A stretch of DNA of 64,000 nucleotides, taken from assembly GCF_001890385.1 (NCBI RefSeq), contig NZ_CP018221.1, forward strand, positions 310,001 to 374,000, read 5' to 3'. The first letter of the stretch is position 1. The number at the start of each line of letters is the position of its first letter. Under the pieces are notes generated by a model, which saw only the letters and a program-made list of their open reading frames with translations, made no database searches and was not told the DNA's origin. This DNA comes from Tardibacter chloracetimidivorans. Its GTDB lineage: Bacteria; Pseudomonadota; Alphaproteobacteria; Sphingomonadales; Sphingomonadaceae. A program made the position numbers and the translations under genes. This document shows, in pieces, positions 8,440 through 16,641 of the stretch.

Positions 8440-9792
8440 TTAGTTAACGGGTCGTTCCTGCTTTGGCAGGAACGCGTATCTGGACTTCCTGAAATTTTCC
8501 GCGACAGGCGGCAGGTGCTCTAGCGCATAGCTGCGCATAGTGGAAAAGAAGAATCCCTGCGCAATAAAAAATGTCACGGCGCTGTAAACGGCGATTGCAA
8601 TAAAGCCCGATTCCCACGCGCCGAACACGGCGAAGGGAACGAGCAGCCAAAAGAAGGTGTTCCGCCTTCCGGCGACCAGCCGGACACGGCGCTGCCAGAC
8701 GCCCGCATCGTCGAGCTGACGCCCGGTATAACGGTTGAAGAACTCGCCCTGCACGGCTTCGGCAAGCGCAAAGGCGATGGTGATCCCGGCAAGCACCCAC
8801 GGCCCGTAATGGCCCGCCGTGCTGGATAAATAGCCGCCAAGCGCGATGAAGGCCCCATATTCGACGATCTTGTCGGCGACATGCTCCAGATCCCCCCAGC
8901 GCGAATATTGCAGCCGCGTGCGCGCCAGCTTTCCGTCCACGCCATCCAGCGGACCAAGGAACAGCATCAGGAGCAGCCCTGTCCAGAGCCAGCCCGTCGC
9001 AAATGCGGCAATCGAGGCAAAACCCACGACCGCCGTTATCAGCGTAACCATATTGGGCGTGATCGGCGTCGGCAGCAAAAGCCGGACCATCATGTTCTCG
9101 ATGGGCGGATGGATGAAGCGCGCCGGCCAGTCCAGGCAGCCCTTCTGCGCCTGTGCGAGCAGCGCATCGCCGCACGCCGCCGACTCTGCCCGGTTGCGCG
9201 GCATCTCAAGCACCAGCGGCACTTCGCGCCGGCGGTTGGGCACGTAAAGGGGAACGTCGTCCCAGGGCATGCGCGCAGCCCCCGACTGCACGGCGGTGCG
9301 CAGCAGCGTGGATTGCAGGTCCCAATCGCCGAAGCGGCGCGACACCTCTCGAACCATCGTTCCGGGAAGCAGCGCCAGGCCCGCCCAGCGGGCGGTTGCA
9401 TCAATCCGCTCGAACCCCTCGTCGCCGTCATCCTCGCGCACCATCAGCACCGGTGCGCCCGATTCCTCGACCAGCCGCGTCAGCAGCCGGTCGTCGCAGA
9501 CCAGCCCTTCGGCGAACACCACGACCATGCAGTCAGGCTGGATCAGATCTCCCGCCTCTGCGACGTTGCGTGCGATTTCGGGATTGATCCCCTCGCCGCG
9601 AAGCCGGGCGAGCGCAGAATTCAGCTCGGGCGAGGCGCGGTCGGCGCAGATCACGAGATGTTCAGCGCCTGCGCGCGCGGCGAGGCGCGCCTGCCGTTCC
9701 ACCACGGTCCATCCGGCAAGCGGAAGGAGCCCGGCGGGGGTCCGATTTTCCGGCATTTCATGATGTGCGAACAGAAGCGCCGTCAGCGGCAA
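8440..9792 (-). CDS. CDP-alcohol phosphotransferase with degenerate N-terminal nucleotidyltransferase-like domain
   Basis: A 450-residue protein. Residues about 1-195 look like a nucleotidyltransferase fold that has lost its glycine-rich nucleotide loop. Residues about 225-430 form the membrane CDP-alcohol phosphotransferase, entered through P-I-T-P-N-M-V-T. The catalytic motif has D283, D286-G287 and A290-R291, then eight residues and G300. The next acidic pair is E303 and D307 instead of the usual D-x3-D at +4/+8. The two-domain layout resembles the fused archaeal enzyme that makes di-myo-inositol phosphate. The start is TTG at 9792 with a strong AAGGAGG (9798-9804) five bases upstream. It is the first gene of the inositol operon. 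The likely reaction is transfer of phosphoinositol from CDP-inositol to a lipid or polyol acceptor. Confidence 0.75.
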   Translation of the reverse strand: MPLTALLFAHHEMPENRTPAGLLPLAGWTVVERQARLAARAGAEHLVICADRASPELNSALARLRGEGINPEIARNVAEAGDLIQPDCMVVVFAEGLVCDDRLLTRLVEESGAPVLMVREDDGDEGFERIDATARWAGLALLPGTMVREVSRRFGDWDLQSTLLRTAVQSGAARMPWDDVPLYVPNRRREVPLVLEMPRNRAESAACGDALLAQAQKGCLDWPARFIHPPIENMMVRLLLPTPITPNMVTLITAVVGFASIAAFATGWLWTGLLLMLFLGPLDGVDGKLARTRLQYSRWGDLEHVADKIVEYGAFIALGGYLSSTAGHYGPWVLAGITIAFALAEAVQGEFFNRYTGRQLDDAGVWQRRVRLVAGRRNTFFWLLVPFAVFGAWESGFIAIAVYSAVTFFIAQGFFFSTMRSYALEHLPPVAENFRKSRYAFLPKQERPVN

Positions 9793-9823
9793 CGCCGCCT
9801 CCTTGCCCAGATGGAAAGAATGA

Positions 9824-9839
9824 GCGACTTCCTAGTCGC
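9824..9839. promoter_or_regulatory. Inverted repeat between the divergent phosphotransferase genes
   Basis: GCGACT-TCCT-AGTCGC in the 84-base gap between the two divergent CDP-alcohol phosphotransferase genes. Its place makes it a candidate operator for joint control, but no factor can be named. Confidence 0.3.
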
Positions 9840-9876
9840 CTCTGATGAGGATTGCCAAGCATTGACTTGATCTGTC

Positions 9877-10719
9877 ATGGCCCGCGGGGAAGAAAAAGCG
9901 GTGATGATGACTGCACTGGCATCCGATGGCTCCCGCGATCCCGCGATCGAGTCCGTCAGCAATCTGTGGCTTATCCACCCGCTCTCGCGCGCAGGGCTGG
10001 GCTGGGCGCTGAGGCGTGGCGTTTCTGCCAATATGGTGTCGATCGCGGGGTTGCTGCTGGGGATTGCCTCCGCCCTCGCCTATTTTCACTGGCAAAACCC
10101 GCTCTGGGCTGCGGCAGGCCTGCTGCTTTCGCTCGGCTGGCTGGTGGCGGACGGCCTCGACGGGATGATCGCCCGCGCCACCGGCACCAGCAGCGCTGCG
10201 GGCCGGGTGCTGGACGGCATATGCGACCACGGCGTGTTCATCTGCATCTATGTCTCGCTGGCGTTTTCGCTGGGCTTTGCCTCATGGGCCTGGCTCGCCG
10301 CCGTCGCGGGCTTGTTCCACGCAATTCAGTCAAGCCTCTATGAAAGCGAGCGGGCGCGCTATCACCGGCGGATCAGGGCGGGCGTCGGGGCTCCCGACCG
10401 TATCAAACCGCAAGTCACCGGAGTGGGCCTTTACGACAAGGTCTTTCACGCGCTGGACCGCTGGGCCGCCCCTTTCGACAGGCGAATGGCCGCCAGCGCC
10501 GATCCTCCGGGGCTTGCCCGTCATTACCGCGAAGCGGCGCGGCCGCCGATGAAGCTGATGTCGCTGTTAAGCTCCAATGCGCGGGCGTTCACCGTCTTTC
10601 TGGCGGCCGTCGCGGGCGATCCGCGCCTGTTCTGGTGGTTCCAGATCGGGCCGCTGACCCTGGTCGCTATCCTCGCGATTTTCTGGCACAGATGGGCCGA
10701 AAATCGGGTTCGCGACTGA
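9877..10719 (+). CDS. CDP-alcohol phosphatidyltransferase family protein
   Basis: A 280-residue membrane enzyme of the CDP-alcohol phosphotransferase family with a fully canonical catalytic motif: D92, D95-G96, A99-R100, G109, D113 and D117. About five or six hydrophobic segments surround it, starting near residue 52. It would transfer a phospho-alcohol between a CDP-activated donor and an acceptor in the inner membrane. It is divergent from the inositol operon across 84 bases, which suggests shared control and a related substrate, for example phosphatidylinositol-phosphate-type synthesis. Phosphatidylglycerophosphate or phosphatidylserine synthase cannot be excluded by motif alone. The ATG at 9877 has a poor ribosome site; ATGs at 9904 and 9907 are alternatives. 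Confidence 0.8.
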   Translation: MARGEEKAVMMTALASDGSRDPAIESVSNLWLIHPLSRAGLGWALRRGVSANMVSIAGLLLGIASALAYFHWQNPLWAAAGLLLSLGWLVADGLDGMIARATGTSSAAGRVLDGICDHGVFICIYVSLAFSLGFASWAWLAAVAGLFHAIQSSLYESERARYHRRIRAGVGAPDRIKPQVTGVGLYDKVFHALDRWAAPFDRRMAASADPPGLARHYREAARPPMKLMSLLSSNARAFTVFLAAVAGDPRLFWWFQIGPLTLVAILAIFWHRWAENRVRD

Positions 10720-10793
10720 AATCTTGCGTGGAACCGCATGATAATTCGGCCAAATGGGCTGGAATGTCGCACCAATGATGGTAAACATTCTAT

Positions 10794-13130
10794 ATGAGCG
10801 GGGCTGGAAAACAAGCACTCGGGCGCAACGCGCAAGGCAGCGCACCCGTCGACATTCATAGCCTGAGGGAGATGGATGCGGATGATTACAACTCCGGCTA
10901 TGGGCGAAGCACCCTTCATTTGCCGCCGCCACGGTCGTTGACCGGCACCATATTGAAGCTTGGCGCGGTGGCCGGCTTTCTGTGGCTGGCGCTGGCCACG
11001 GCGGCGCTCTACCTGCTGAATTTCGACAGCCCGGCAAGCCGCCTTGACCTGGTCGAATGGGCGGCCGTCATCGCTGCCGTCTGCGGGCCGCTGGCGCTGA
11101 TCGGTGTTGCTGTGATGGTGGGGCTCAGGATCGACGCGGCGCGCGGCGCATTGCTTGTCGGCCATGCCCAGGCGCTGTTCGACAACGCCAGTTCCTCCAT
11201 GCATGCCGAGATCGACAGCCTGCGCACCGCGCTTGCCACCATGCACAATGAAATTGCGGGACGCCGGGCAGAGGTGGATCAGCAGGCGCAGAAGCTTCTG
11301 GCCGCAGGCGACGGCTTTTCGCAACAGATGAGCCAGACCACGGGCCATCTTTCCGGCGAGACGGACAGGCTGCTGAAAGTGGCCGAGGCGCTGGATCAGA
11401 GCGCCGCCCAGGCCAAGGCCGACATGGGCGTCGTCATTGCCGATCTTCCCCGGGTGGAGACGCTGGCTCGCTCGGTCGGCGAAACCATTCGGACGCTGGG
11501 AAGCGAGGCGCGCACCCAGGCCGGCGATCTGGAAGTCGGATTGAGCCGGCTTGCTCAGGAATCAAGTGCGGCACAGGAAGCGTCGGCGATCGCGACGCAG
11601 CGCATCACCACGCAGGTGACGCAGATCGAGCTGGCCACCGAACGGACCGGCAACCAGATCGAAACGCTGACCGCCCGGCTGAACGAGAATGTCGACAGTG
11701 CACTCGTCCGCACCGCCGAGGCCGTGGAAGCAACGCGCAACAGCGTCAATCTGCAGTCCGAAGCAATGCTTGGCGCGGTGGAATCGGCAAGGCTCACCCT
11801 GGCGGAGATCGGCGACGAGGCGTCGCGGAAGCTGGCGGGGAATGTCGAGCAGCTTTCCGTCCAGTTCGCCGGACTTGAGCGGCTTGTCGACGAACAGGAC
11901 AGCCGCGTCCGGACGATGATCTCCCATCTGAGCACCGGGCTGGCCGAGGTGGAGGCCCAGGTTGCGGCGCTGGGCGACGCGGGCGTCGTGCAGACCGAAC
12001 AACTCGGCGTGTCGGTCTCGCAGCTGAAGGAGGCGCTGAACAGCATCTCGCAGCCGCTATCCGAAAGCGATACCGGAACCAGTCGCCTGATCGAGCGCAT
12101 AGGCCAGATGCGGACGACGCTTGGGGAGGTGAACGAGATCGCGAACGGCAGTCTTCCGCAGAATCTGGTCGCCGCCAATGATGTGGCCGCACAGACGCGC
12201 GCGGCGCTTGCCGACGCGCAGGCCGAGATTGCCGAGGTCGACGCAAGGCTCATGCAGTTGCGCAGCGCCGCCGACGCGATGCGGGACGTCTCCCGCGACA
12301 GCCTCGGCGTGCTCGACAGCGGCGTCGCTGGCGCGGCGGAGCGACTGGCCGCGCTCACGGCCGGGCTGGAGGAGAGCCGCAGCCGCCTGACCGCGATAGA
12401 AAGCGAATCCGAGGATGTCGGCTTCAAGGCGGCGTCGACGCTGATCGAGGCGATCGGCCGCGCCCGCGAGGCTGCCAGCCAGGCTGCCGATCACGCGCGC
12501 GCTGTGTTCGCTGGCGTCGCCGAAGAGGCGCAGGCTGCCTTCGCGCGCTCGAACGAGGAAAGCCTGAAGTCCGTGCTTGATGAAGCGGTCGTGTCGCGGC
12601 TCGCCGACCTCAAGACCGCGAGCGAGGAAGCTGTGGCGGCGGCGCAGGGCGCGGCCGAGCGGCTAGCGCGGCAGATGCTGACGATCGCCGACACCACCGC
12701 CAGCGTCGAGGCGCGCATCGCCGAGGTGAACACGCAGGTCGAAGAACAGAACAAGGAGGAGTTTTCCCGCCGTTCCGCCCTGCTCATCGAATCGCTCAAT
12801 TCCACCGCGATCGACATCGCCAAGATCATGTCGAACGAGGTGACGGACACGACTTGGGCCGCCTATCTGAAGGGCGATCGCAGCGTCTTCGCGCGGCGCG
12901 CCGTCCGCCTGCTGGACAGCGGCGAAGCCAAGGCCATCCTGCGGCATTATGAGGAAGAGCCCGAGTTCCGCGACCAGGTGAACCGCTATATCCACGATTT
13001 CGAGGCGGTGATCCGCCGCGTCCTGGCCGAGCGTGACGGCGGCCCCATGGCGGTGGCGATGCTTTCTTCCGACGTGGGCAAGCTTTATGTGGCGCTCGCC
13101 CAGGCGATCGAGCGGCTGCGGGCGAACTGA
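10794..13130 (+). CDS. Two-TM long coiled-coil protein, function unknown
   Basis: A 778-residue protein. The N-terminus is polar and proline-containing. Two transmembrane helices (about 52-75 and 88-110) precede roughly 530 residues of alanine- and glutamine-rich heptad sequence. A distinct C-terminal domain (about 650-778) contains T-D-T-T-W-A-A-Y-L-K-G-D and ends in A-Q-A-I-E-R-L-R-A-N. The coiled coil resembles the cytoplasmic arm of chemoreceptors but lacks a recognisable signalling hairpin. With the arm in the cytoplasm, a structural or signalling scaffold is possible. No clear Shine-Dalgarno precedes the ATG at 10794. It stands alone, convergent with the DUF1467 gene. I do not recognise a named family. 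Confidence 0.8.
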   Translation: MSGAGKQALGRNAQGSAPVDIHSLREMDADDYNSGYGRSTLHLPPPRSLTGTILKLGAVAGFLWLALATAALYLLNFDSPASRLDLVEWAAVIAAVCGPLALIGVAVMVGLRIDAARGALLVGHAQALFDNASSSMHAEIDSLRTALATMHNEIAGRRAEVDQQAQKLLAAGDGFSQQMSQTTGHLSGETDRLLKVAEALDQSAAQAKADMGVVIADLPRVETLARSVGETIRTLGSEARTQAGDLEVGLSRLAQESSAAQEASAIATQRITTQVTQIELATERTGNQIETLTARLNENVDSALVRTAEAVEATRNSVNLQSEAMLGAVESARLTLAEIGDEASRKLAGNVEQLSVQFAGLERLVDEQDSRVRTMISHLSTGLAEVEAQVAALGDAGVVQTEQLGVSVSQLKEALNSISQPLSESDTGTSRLIERIGQMRTTLGEVNEIANGSLPQNLVAANDVAAQTRAALADAQAEIAEVDARLMQLRSAADAMRDVSRDSLGVLDSGVAGAAERLAALTAGLEESRSRLTAIESESEDVGFKAASTLIEAIGRAREAASQAADHARAVFAGVAEEAQAAFARSNEESLKSVLDEAVVSRLADLKTASEEAVAAAQGAAERLARQMLTIADTTASVEARIAEVNTQVEEQNKEEFSRRSALLIESLNSTAIDIAKIMSNEVTDTTWAAYLKGDRSVFARRAVRLLDSGEAKAILRHYEEEPEFRDQVNRYIHDFEAVIRRVLAERDGGPMAVAMLSSDVGKLYVALAQAIERLRAN

Positions 13131-13155
13131 CAGCTCCCCTTGCCGATCGGCATGG

Positions 13156-13440
13156 TCAATCGGCCGTGTTGAACCCTGCCGGCTCGGGAACCGGAAATGT
13201 GCCGAGCGTCACCCAGCCGTAGACGTAATTGGCGTAGAACACCGCGAACAGCGCGCTCGCCAGCAGCGTCGTCCACACGACCTTGCGTTTCAGATCGTGC
13301 CGATGGGGTGCGCTGTCCGCATGGCCCTTGCCGCGCTCTTCCCCCATCTCCTCGCTGGTTTTCACCCCGATCGGCAGGATGACGAACAGCGACAGCGTCC
13401 AGAACAGCGCGTAGATGGCGAGGATGGAGGTGAGCTTCAT
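13156..13440 (-). CDS. DUF1467 family membrane protein
   Basis: A 94-residue protein with two predicted transmembrane helices (about 5-25 and 55-75). A charged histidine- and lysine-rich loop (S-E-E-M-G-E-E-R-G-K-G) lies between them. The sequence matches the alphaproteobacterial DUF1467 family of unknown function. It starts 6 bases after the RNase J stop and is the last gene of the complex I/RNase J run, the usual position for this family. Confidence 0.85.
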   Translation of the reverse strand: MKLTSILAIYALFWTLSLFVILPIGVKTSEEMGEERGKGHADSAPHRHDLKRKVVWTTLLASALFAVFYANYVYGWVTLGTFPVPEPAGFNTAD

Positions 13441-13446
13441 CGGCGG

Positions 13447-15093
13447 TCAGTCCAGCCTGACGATGCTGACTTCCATGATCGGCTTCTTGCCGGTCCATGC
13501 GGTGGCGGTGCGGCGGGCGGCAAGGCGCAACGCCTCGCGGAACCTGTCGTCGCTCTTGTCGCCATCGGATTTGACGGTAGCGGCGAGTTTCTCGCGCACT
13601 TCCTCAAGAAAGGCGTCCCGATCCTCCTCCACGGGGACGCCTTGCGCCGTCACCACGGGGGCGGCCGCCAGTTTGCCGTTGCGGCCAAGCACGACCGTGA
13701 CCGCCATATAGCCGTGCACGGAAATGCGGCGGCGGGCGTTGATCGTCGCACCATCGGCGGGCAGGATGACGTCGCCGTCCAGCACCAGTCGACCCACCTT
13801 CTCATGGCTGATCACCTGGGGAGCGCCTGGCGCGAGACGGATCACGGAACCGTTCTTCGGCACCACCGTTTCCGGGACGCCCTGCGCCAGCGCAAGACGG
13901 GCATGTTCCACCATATGCCGCATCTCGCCATGCACCGGCACGACGATATGCGGCTTCAGCCAGCCGTACATGGCGGCAAGCTCCGGACGGCCCGGATGGC
14001 CCGACACATGGATCAGGGCCTGGCGGTCCGTCACCATCTGCACGCCCGCCTCGGCCAGCTGGTTCTGGATGCGCCCGATGGCGATTTCATTGCCCGGTAT
14101 CTGCTTTGACGAAAAGACGACCGTATCGCCCGCCGTCAGCTTGATCGGATGGTTGTTGCCCGCAATCCGGCCAAGCGCGGCCATCGGCTCCCCCTGCCCG
14201 CCGGTCGCGATGATCATCACCTGATCGCGCGGCAGGTTCATCGCCGTGTCGAAGTCGATCGTTTCGGGAAAGTCGGTGAGGTAGCCGACGCTTTTTGCCG
14301 CCTTCGTGATCCGCTCCAGCGAACGACCGGCGATCGCAAGCTCGCGACCGGTGTCGCGGGCGACCTGGCCCAGCGTGTGAAGGCGGGCCGCGTTCGACGC
14401 AAAGGTGGTCACCACCACCCGGCCCGGCGCATCCGCGATGATCTGGTCCAGATCGGCGCGCACATCGCTCTCCGATCCGGACGCCTCGGGATTGAAGACG
14501 TTGGTGGAGTCGCCGATCACCGCAAGCACGCCTTCCGCGCCGATGGCGGTCAACTCCGCGGCGGTGGAGGGGGAGCCGAGCACCGGATCCTCGTCCAGCT
14601 TCCAGTCACCGGTGTGGAACACCTTGCCGAAGGGCGTGTCGATCAACAGCGCATTGCCCTCCGGAATCGAATGGGCAAGCGCGACATAGCGGCACGAGAA
14701 CGGCCCCAGGTTCACAGTCCCGCCAAGCTCGATGATGTTCAGCTTCACCCGGTTGGCGATGCCCTCTTCCTCCAGCTTGGACCGGATGAGAGAGGCCGTG
14801 AAGGGCGTGGCGTAAAGCGGCACATCGCCCAGATCCTCCACCAGATAGGGAATCGCGCCGATGTGATCTTCATGGCCATGGGTCAGCACCACGCCCAGCA
14901 GGTCGTTGCGCCGTTCCTCTATGAAGGCGAGATCGGGCAAAACCAGATCGATGCCCGGCACGGTCGGATCACCGAATGTAAGGCCCAGATCCACCATCAG
15001 CCACTTGCCGCGACAACCGTATAGATTGACGTTCATTCCGATCTCGCCCGACCCGCCGAGCGGCAGGAAGATCAGCTCGTCACCAGGAACCAT
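13447..15093 (-). CDS. rnj: Ribonuclease J
   Basis: A 548-residue metallo-beta-lactamase/beta-CASP ribonuclease with 5'-3' exo- and endonuclease activity on mRNA and rRNA precursors. The zinc-binding motif H-G-H-E-D-H is at residues 72-77; the beta-CASP domain and C-terminal domain follow, ending M-E-V-S-I-V-R-L-D. ATG at 15093 is chosen over an in-frame TTG three codons upstream because the N-terminus then begins M-V-P-G-D-E-L-I-F. It lies 13 bases after coaX and 6 bases before DUF1467, in one operon with birA and the complex I genes. Confidence 0.95.
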   Translation of the reverse strand: MVPGDELIFLPLGGSGEIGMNVNLYGCRGKWLMVDLGLTFGDPTVPGIDLVLPDLAFIEERRNDLLGVVLTHGHEDHIGAIPYLVEDLGDVPLYATPFTASLIRSKLEEEGIANRVKLNIIELGGTVNLGPFSCRYVALAHSIPEGNALLIDTPFGKVFHTGDWKLDEDPVLGSPSTAAELTAIGAEGVLAVIGDSTNVFNPEASGSESDVRADLDQIIADAPGRVVVTTFASNAARLHTLGQVARDTGRELAIAGRSLERITKAAKSVGYLTDFPETIDFDTAMNLPRDQVMIIATGGQGEPMAALGRIAGNNHPIKLTAGDTVVFSSKQIPGNEIAIGRIQNQLAEAGVQMVTDRQALIHVSGHPGRPELAAMYGWLKPHIVVPVHGEMRHMVEHARLALAQGVPETVVPKNGSVIRLAPGAPQVISHEKVGRLVLDGDVILPADGATINARRRISVHGYMAVTVVLGRNGKLAAAPVVTAQGVPVEEDRDAFLEEVREKLAATVKSDGDKSDDRFREALRLAARRTATAWTGKKPIMEVSIVRLD

Positions 15094-15106
15094 GATTTGC
15101 AAACTC

Positions 15107-15889
15107 TTAGCTGGAGGTATTGCGCCGATGGATCAGCGCCAGCCCCTTGATTGTGAGATCGCCATCGACATGATCGAAGATGGCGGTGTGCTTTTCGAAC
15201 AGAAGCGCGAGGCCTCCGGTGGCGACGACCTTGGCGGGCCGCCCCACTTCCGCGCGGATGCGGCCGATCAGCCCTTCGATCAGGCCGATATAGCCCCAAT
15301 AGACGCCGCTGTGCATCGCGTCCACCGTGGTGCGGCCGATCACCGGCTGGCCCTGTTCCGGCGCTTCTATGACGATCTTCGGCAACCGGGCGGCGGCCGC
15401 CGCCAGCGCATCGAGCGACAGGTTGATTCCCGGCGCGATGATTCCACCCTTATAGGCCCCTGCGAAATCGACCACGTCGAATGTCGTCGCCGTGCCGAAA
15501 TCGACGACCACCAGATCGCCGCCATAGAGATGGTGCGCGGCAAGCGCGTTGACGATGCGGTCCGCGCCCACTTCCTCCGGCGCGGGCAGATCGATCCGCA
15601 TGCCCAGGTCGACGCCGGGCGTGCCAACGATGACGGGCTGCTGCCCGAAATATTTGCTGGCCAGCACCTCCAGATTGTGGAGCGCGCGCGGCACCACCGT
15701 CGCGATCACTACGGCGTCGATGACGCTCCGGTCCAGCCCGGCGATTTCAAGCAGCTGGAACAGCCAGACGGCATATTCGTCGCCGGTGCGGCGCGGGTCG
15801 GTCGCGATCCGCCAGCGCTGGCGGATCTCGTCGCCTTCAACCAGCGCGAAGACGACATTGGTGTTTCCGGCATCAATCGCGAGCAGCAT
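15107..15889 (-). CDS. coaX: Type III pantothenate kinase
   Basis: Phosphorylates pantothenate in the first step of coenzyme A synthesis. The 260-residue ASKHA-fold protein has the phosphate-1 motif D-A-G-N-T-N at residues 6-11, G-A-D-R-I-V-N-A in the middle and D-F-G-T-A-T-T-F-D. Type III enzymes are not feedback-inhibited by CoA and need a monovalent cation. Its place between birA and RNase J, 32 bases after birA, is the common alphaproteobacterial arrangement. Confidence 0.95.
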   Translation of the reverse strand: MLLAIDAGNTNVVFALVEGDEIRQRWRIATDPRRTGDEYAVWLFQLLEIAGLDRSVIDAVVIATVVPRALHNLEVLASKYFGQQPVIVGTPGVDLGMRIDLPAPEEVGADRIVNALAAHHLYGGDLVVVDFGTATTFDVVDFAGAYKGGIIAPGINLSLDALAAAAARLPKIVIEAPEQGQPVIGRTTVDAMHSGVYWGYIGLIEGLIGRIRAEVGRPAKVVATGGLALLFEKHTAIFDHVDGDLTIKGLALIHRRNTSS

Positions 15890-15921
15890 CGGCCCTGTCC
15901 CTCATGATCGCCTCGCCCGCG

Positions 15922-16641
15922 TTAGAGCTGGAAGACATCGCCTGCATGGATGACACGAACCGAACCGTCCGTCATCCGCAGCAGCAACGCCCCATCGGCA
16001 TCCAGGCCATCATAGCGCCCCTGACAGTCTTCGCCATTGGCCAAACGGGCGGCGAGCAGCGTGCCCGGCGCGTGCGCCCGCGCCATCCAGGCTTCGCGCA
16101 CGGTGGCAAAGCCCTGCGACCGCCAGCCGGCGACTTCCTTTTCCCAGCACTCCGCCAGCGCCTGCATCAGGGAGTCCGGGGATGGCGCTGCGATCCCGGC
16201 GGCGGAAAGTGATATAGCCGGGCGTTCGACATTCCCCGGATGATGCGCGAGATTGACGCCGAAACCCGCGATCACCGCGTCGCCTTCCCGCTCCAGCAGA
16301 ATGCCGCTCAGCTTCGCGCCGTCCATCAGCAGGTCGTTGGGCCATTTGAGCGATAGCCTTGCCGACGCGACCCAGGCGGAAAGCGCCCGGTGAAGGGCAA
16401 GTGCCGCGACGAAGCCAAGCTCCTGGGCTGGCGGATCGTCTTCGCGCAAGCGGATGAGCGTGCTTGCATAAAGATTGCCCGGCTCCGACACCCAGGTCCG
16501 CCCCCTGCGTCCGCGCCCTCCCGTCTGCCGGTCCGCGCGGACCCATTGCCCTTCGGGAGCACCCTGGCGGGCAGCGTCGGCCAGCCAGTCGTTGGTCGAG
16601 CCAAGCTCGGCAAAGGCCCGAAAGCGCGTGTCCCCGGTCAG
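15922..16641 (-). CDS. birA: Biotin--[acetyl-CoA-carboxylase] ligase, start uncertain
   Basis: Attaches biotin to the carrier subunit of acetyl-CoA carboxylase through biotinyl-AMP. The catalytic core is complete: E-L-G-S-T-N-D-W, the biotin/ATP loop G-G-R-G-R-R-G-R-T-W, K-W-P-N-D-L-L, and a C-terminal SH3-like domain. There is no N-terminal DNA-binding domain, so it is the monofunctional type. The start is a problem. No in-frame ATG, GTG or TTG lies between the nuoN stop and the core motifs, nor in the last 100 bases of nuoN. The first GTG (16491) would cut off the biotin loop. A CTG at 16641 overlapping the nuoN stop is my provisional start (239 residues). Confidence 0.85.
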   Translation of the reverse strand: MTGDTRFRAFAELGSTNDWLADAARQGAPEGQWVRADRQTGGRGRRGRTWVSEPGNLYASTLIRLREDDPPAQELGFVAALALHRALSAWVASARLSLKWPNDLLMDGAKLSGILLEREGDAVIAGFGVNLAHHPGNVERPAISLSAAGIAAPSPDSLMQALAECWEKEVAGWRSQGFATVREAWMARAHAPGTLLAARLANGEDCQGRYDGLDADGALLLRMTDGSVRVIHAGDVFQL

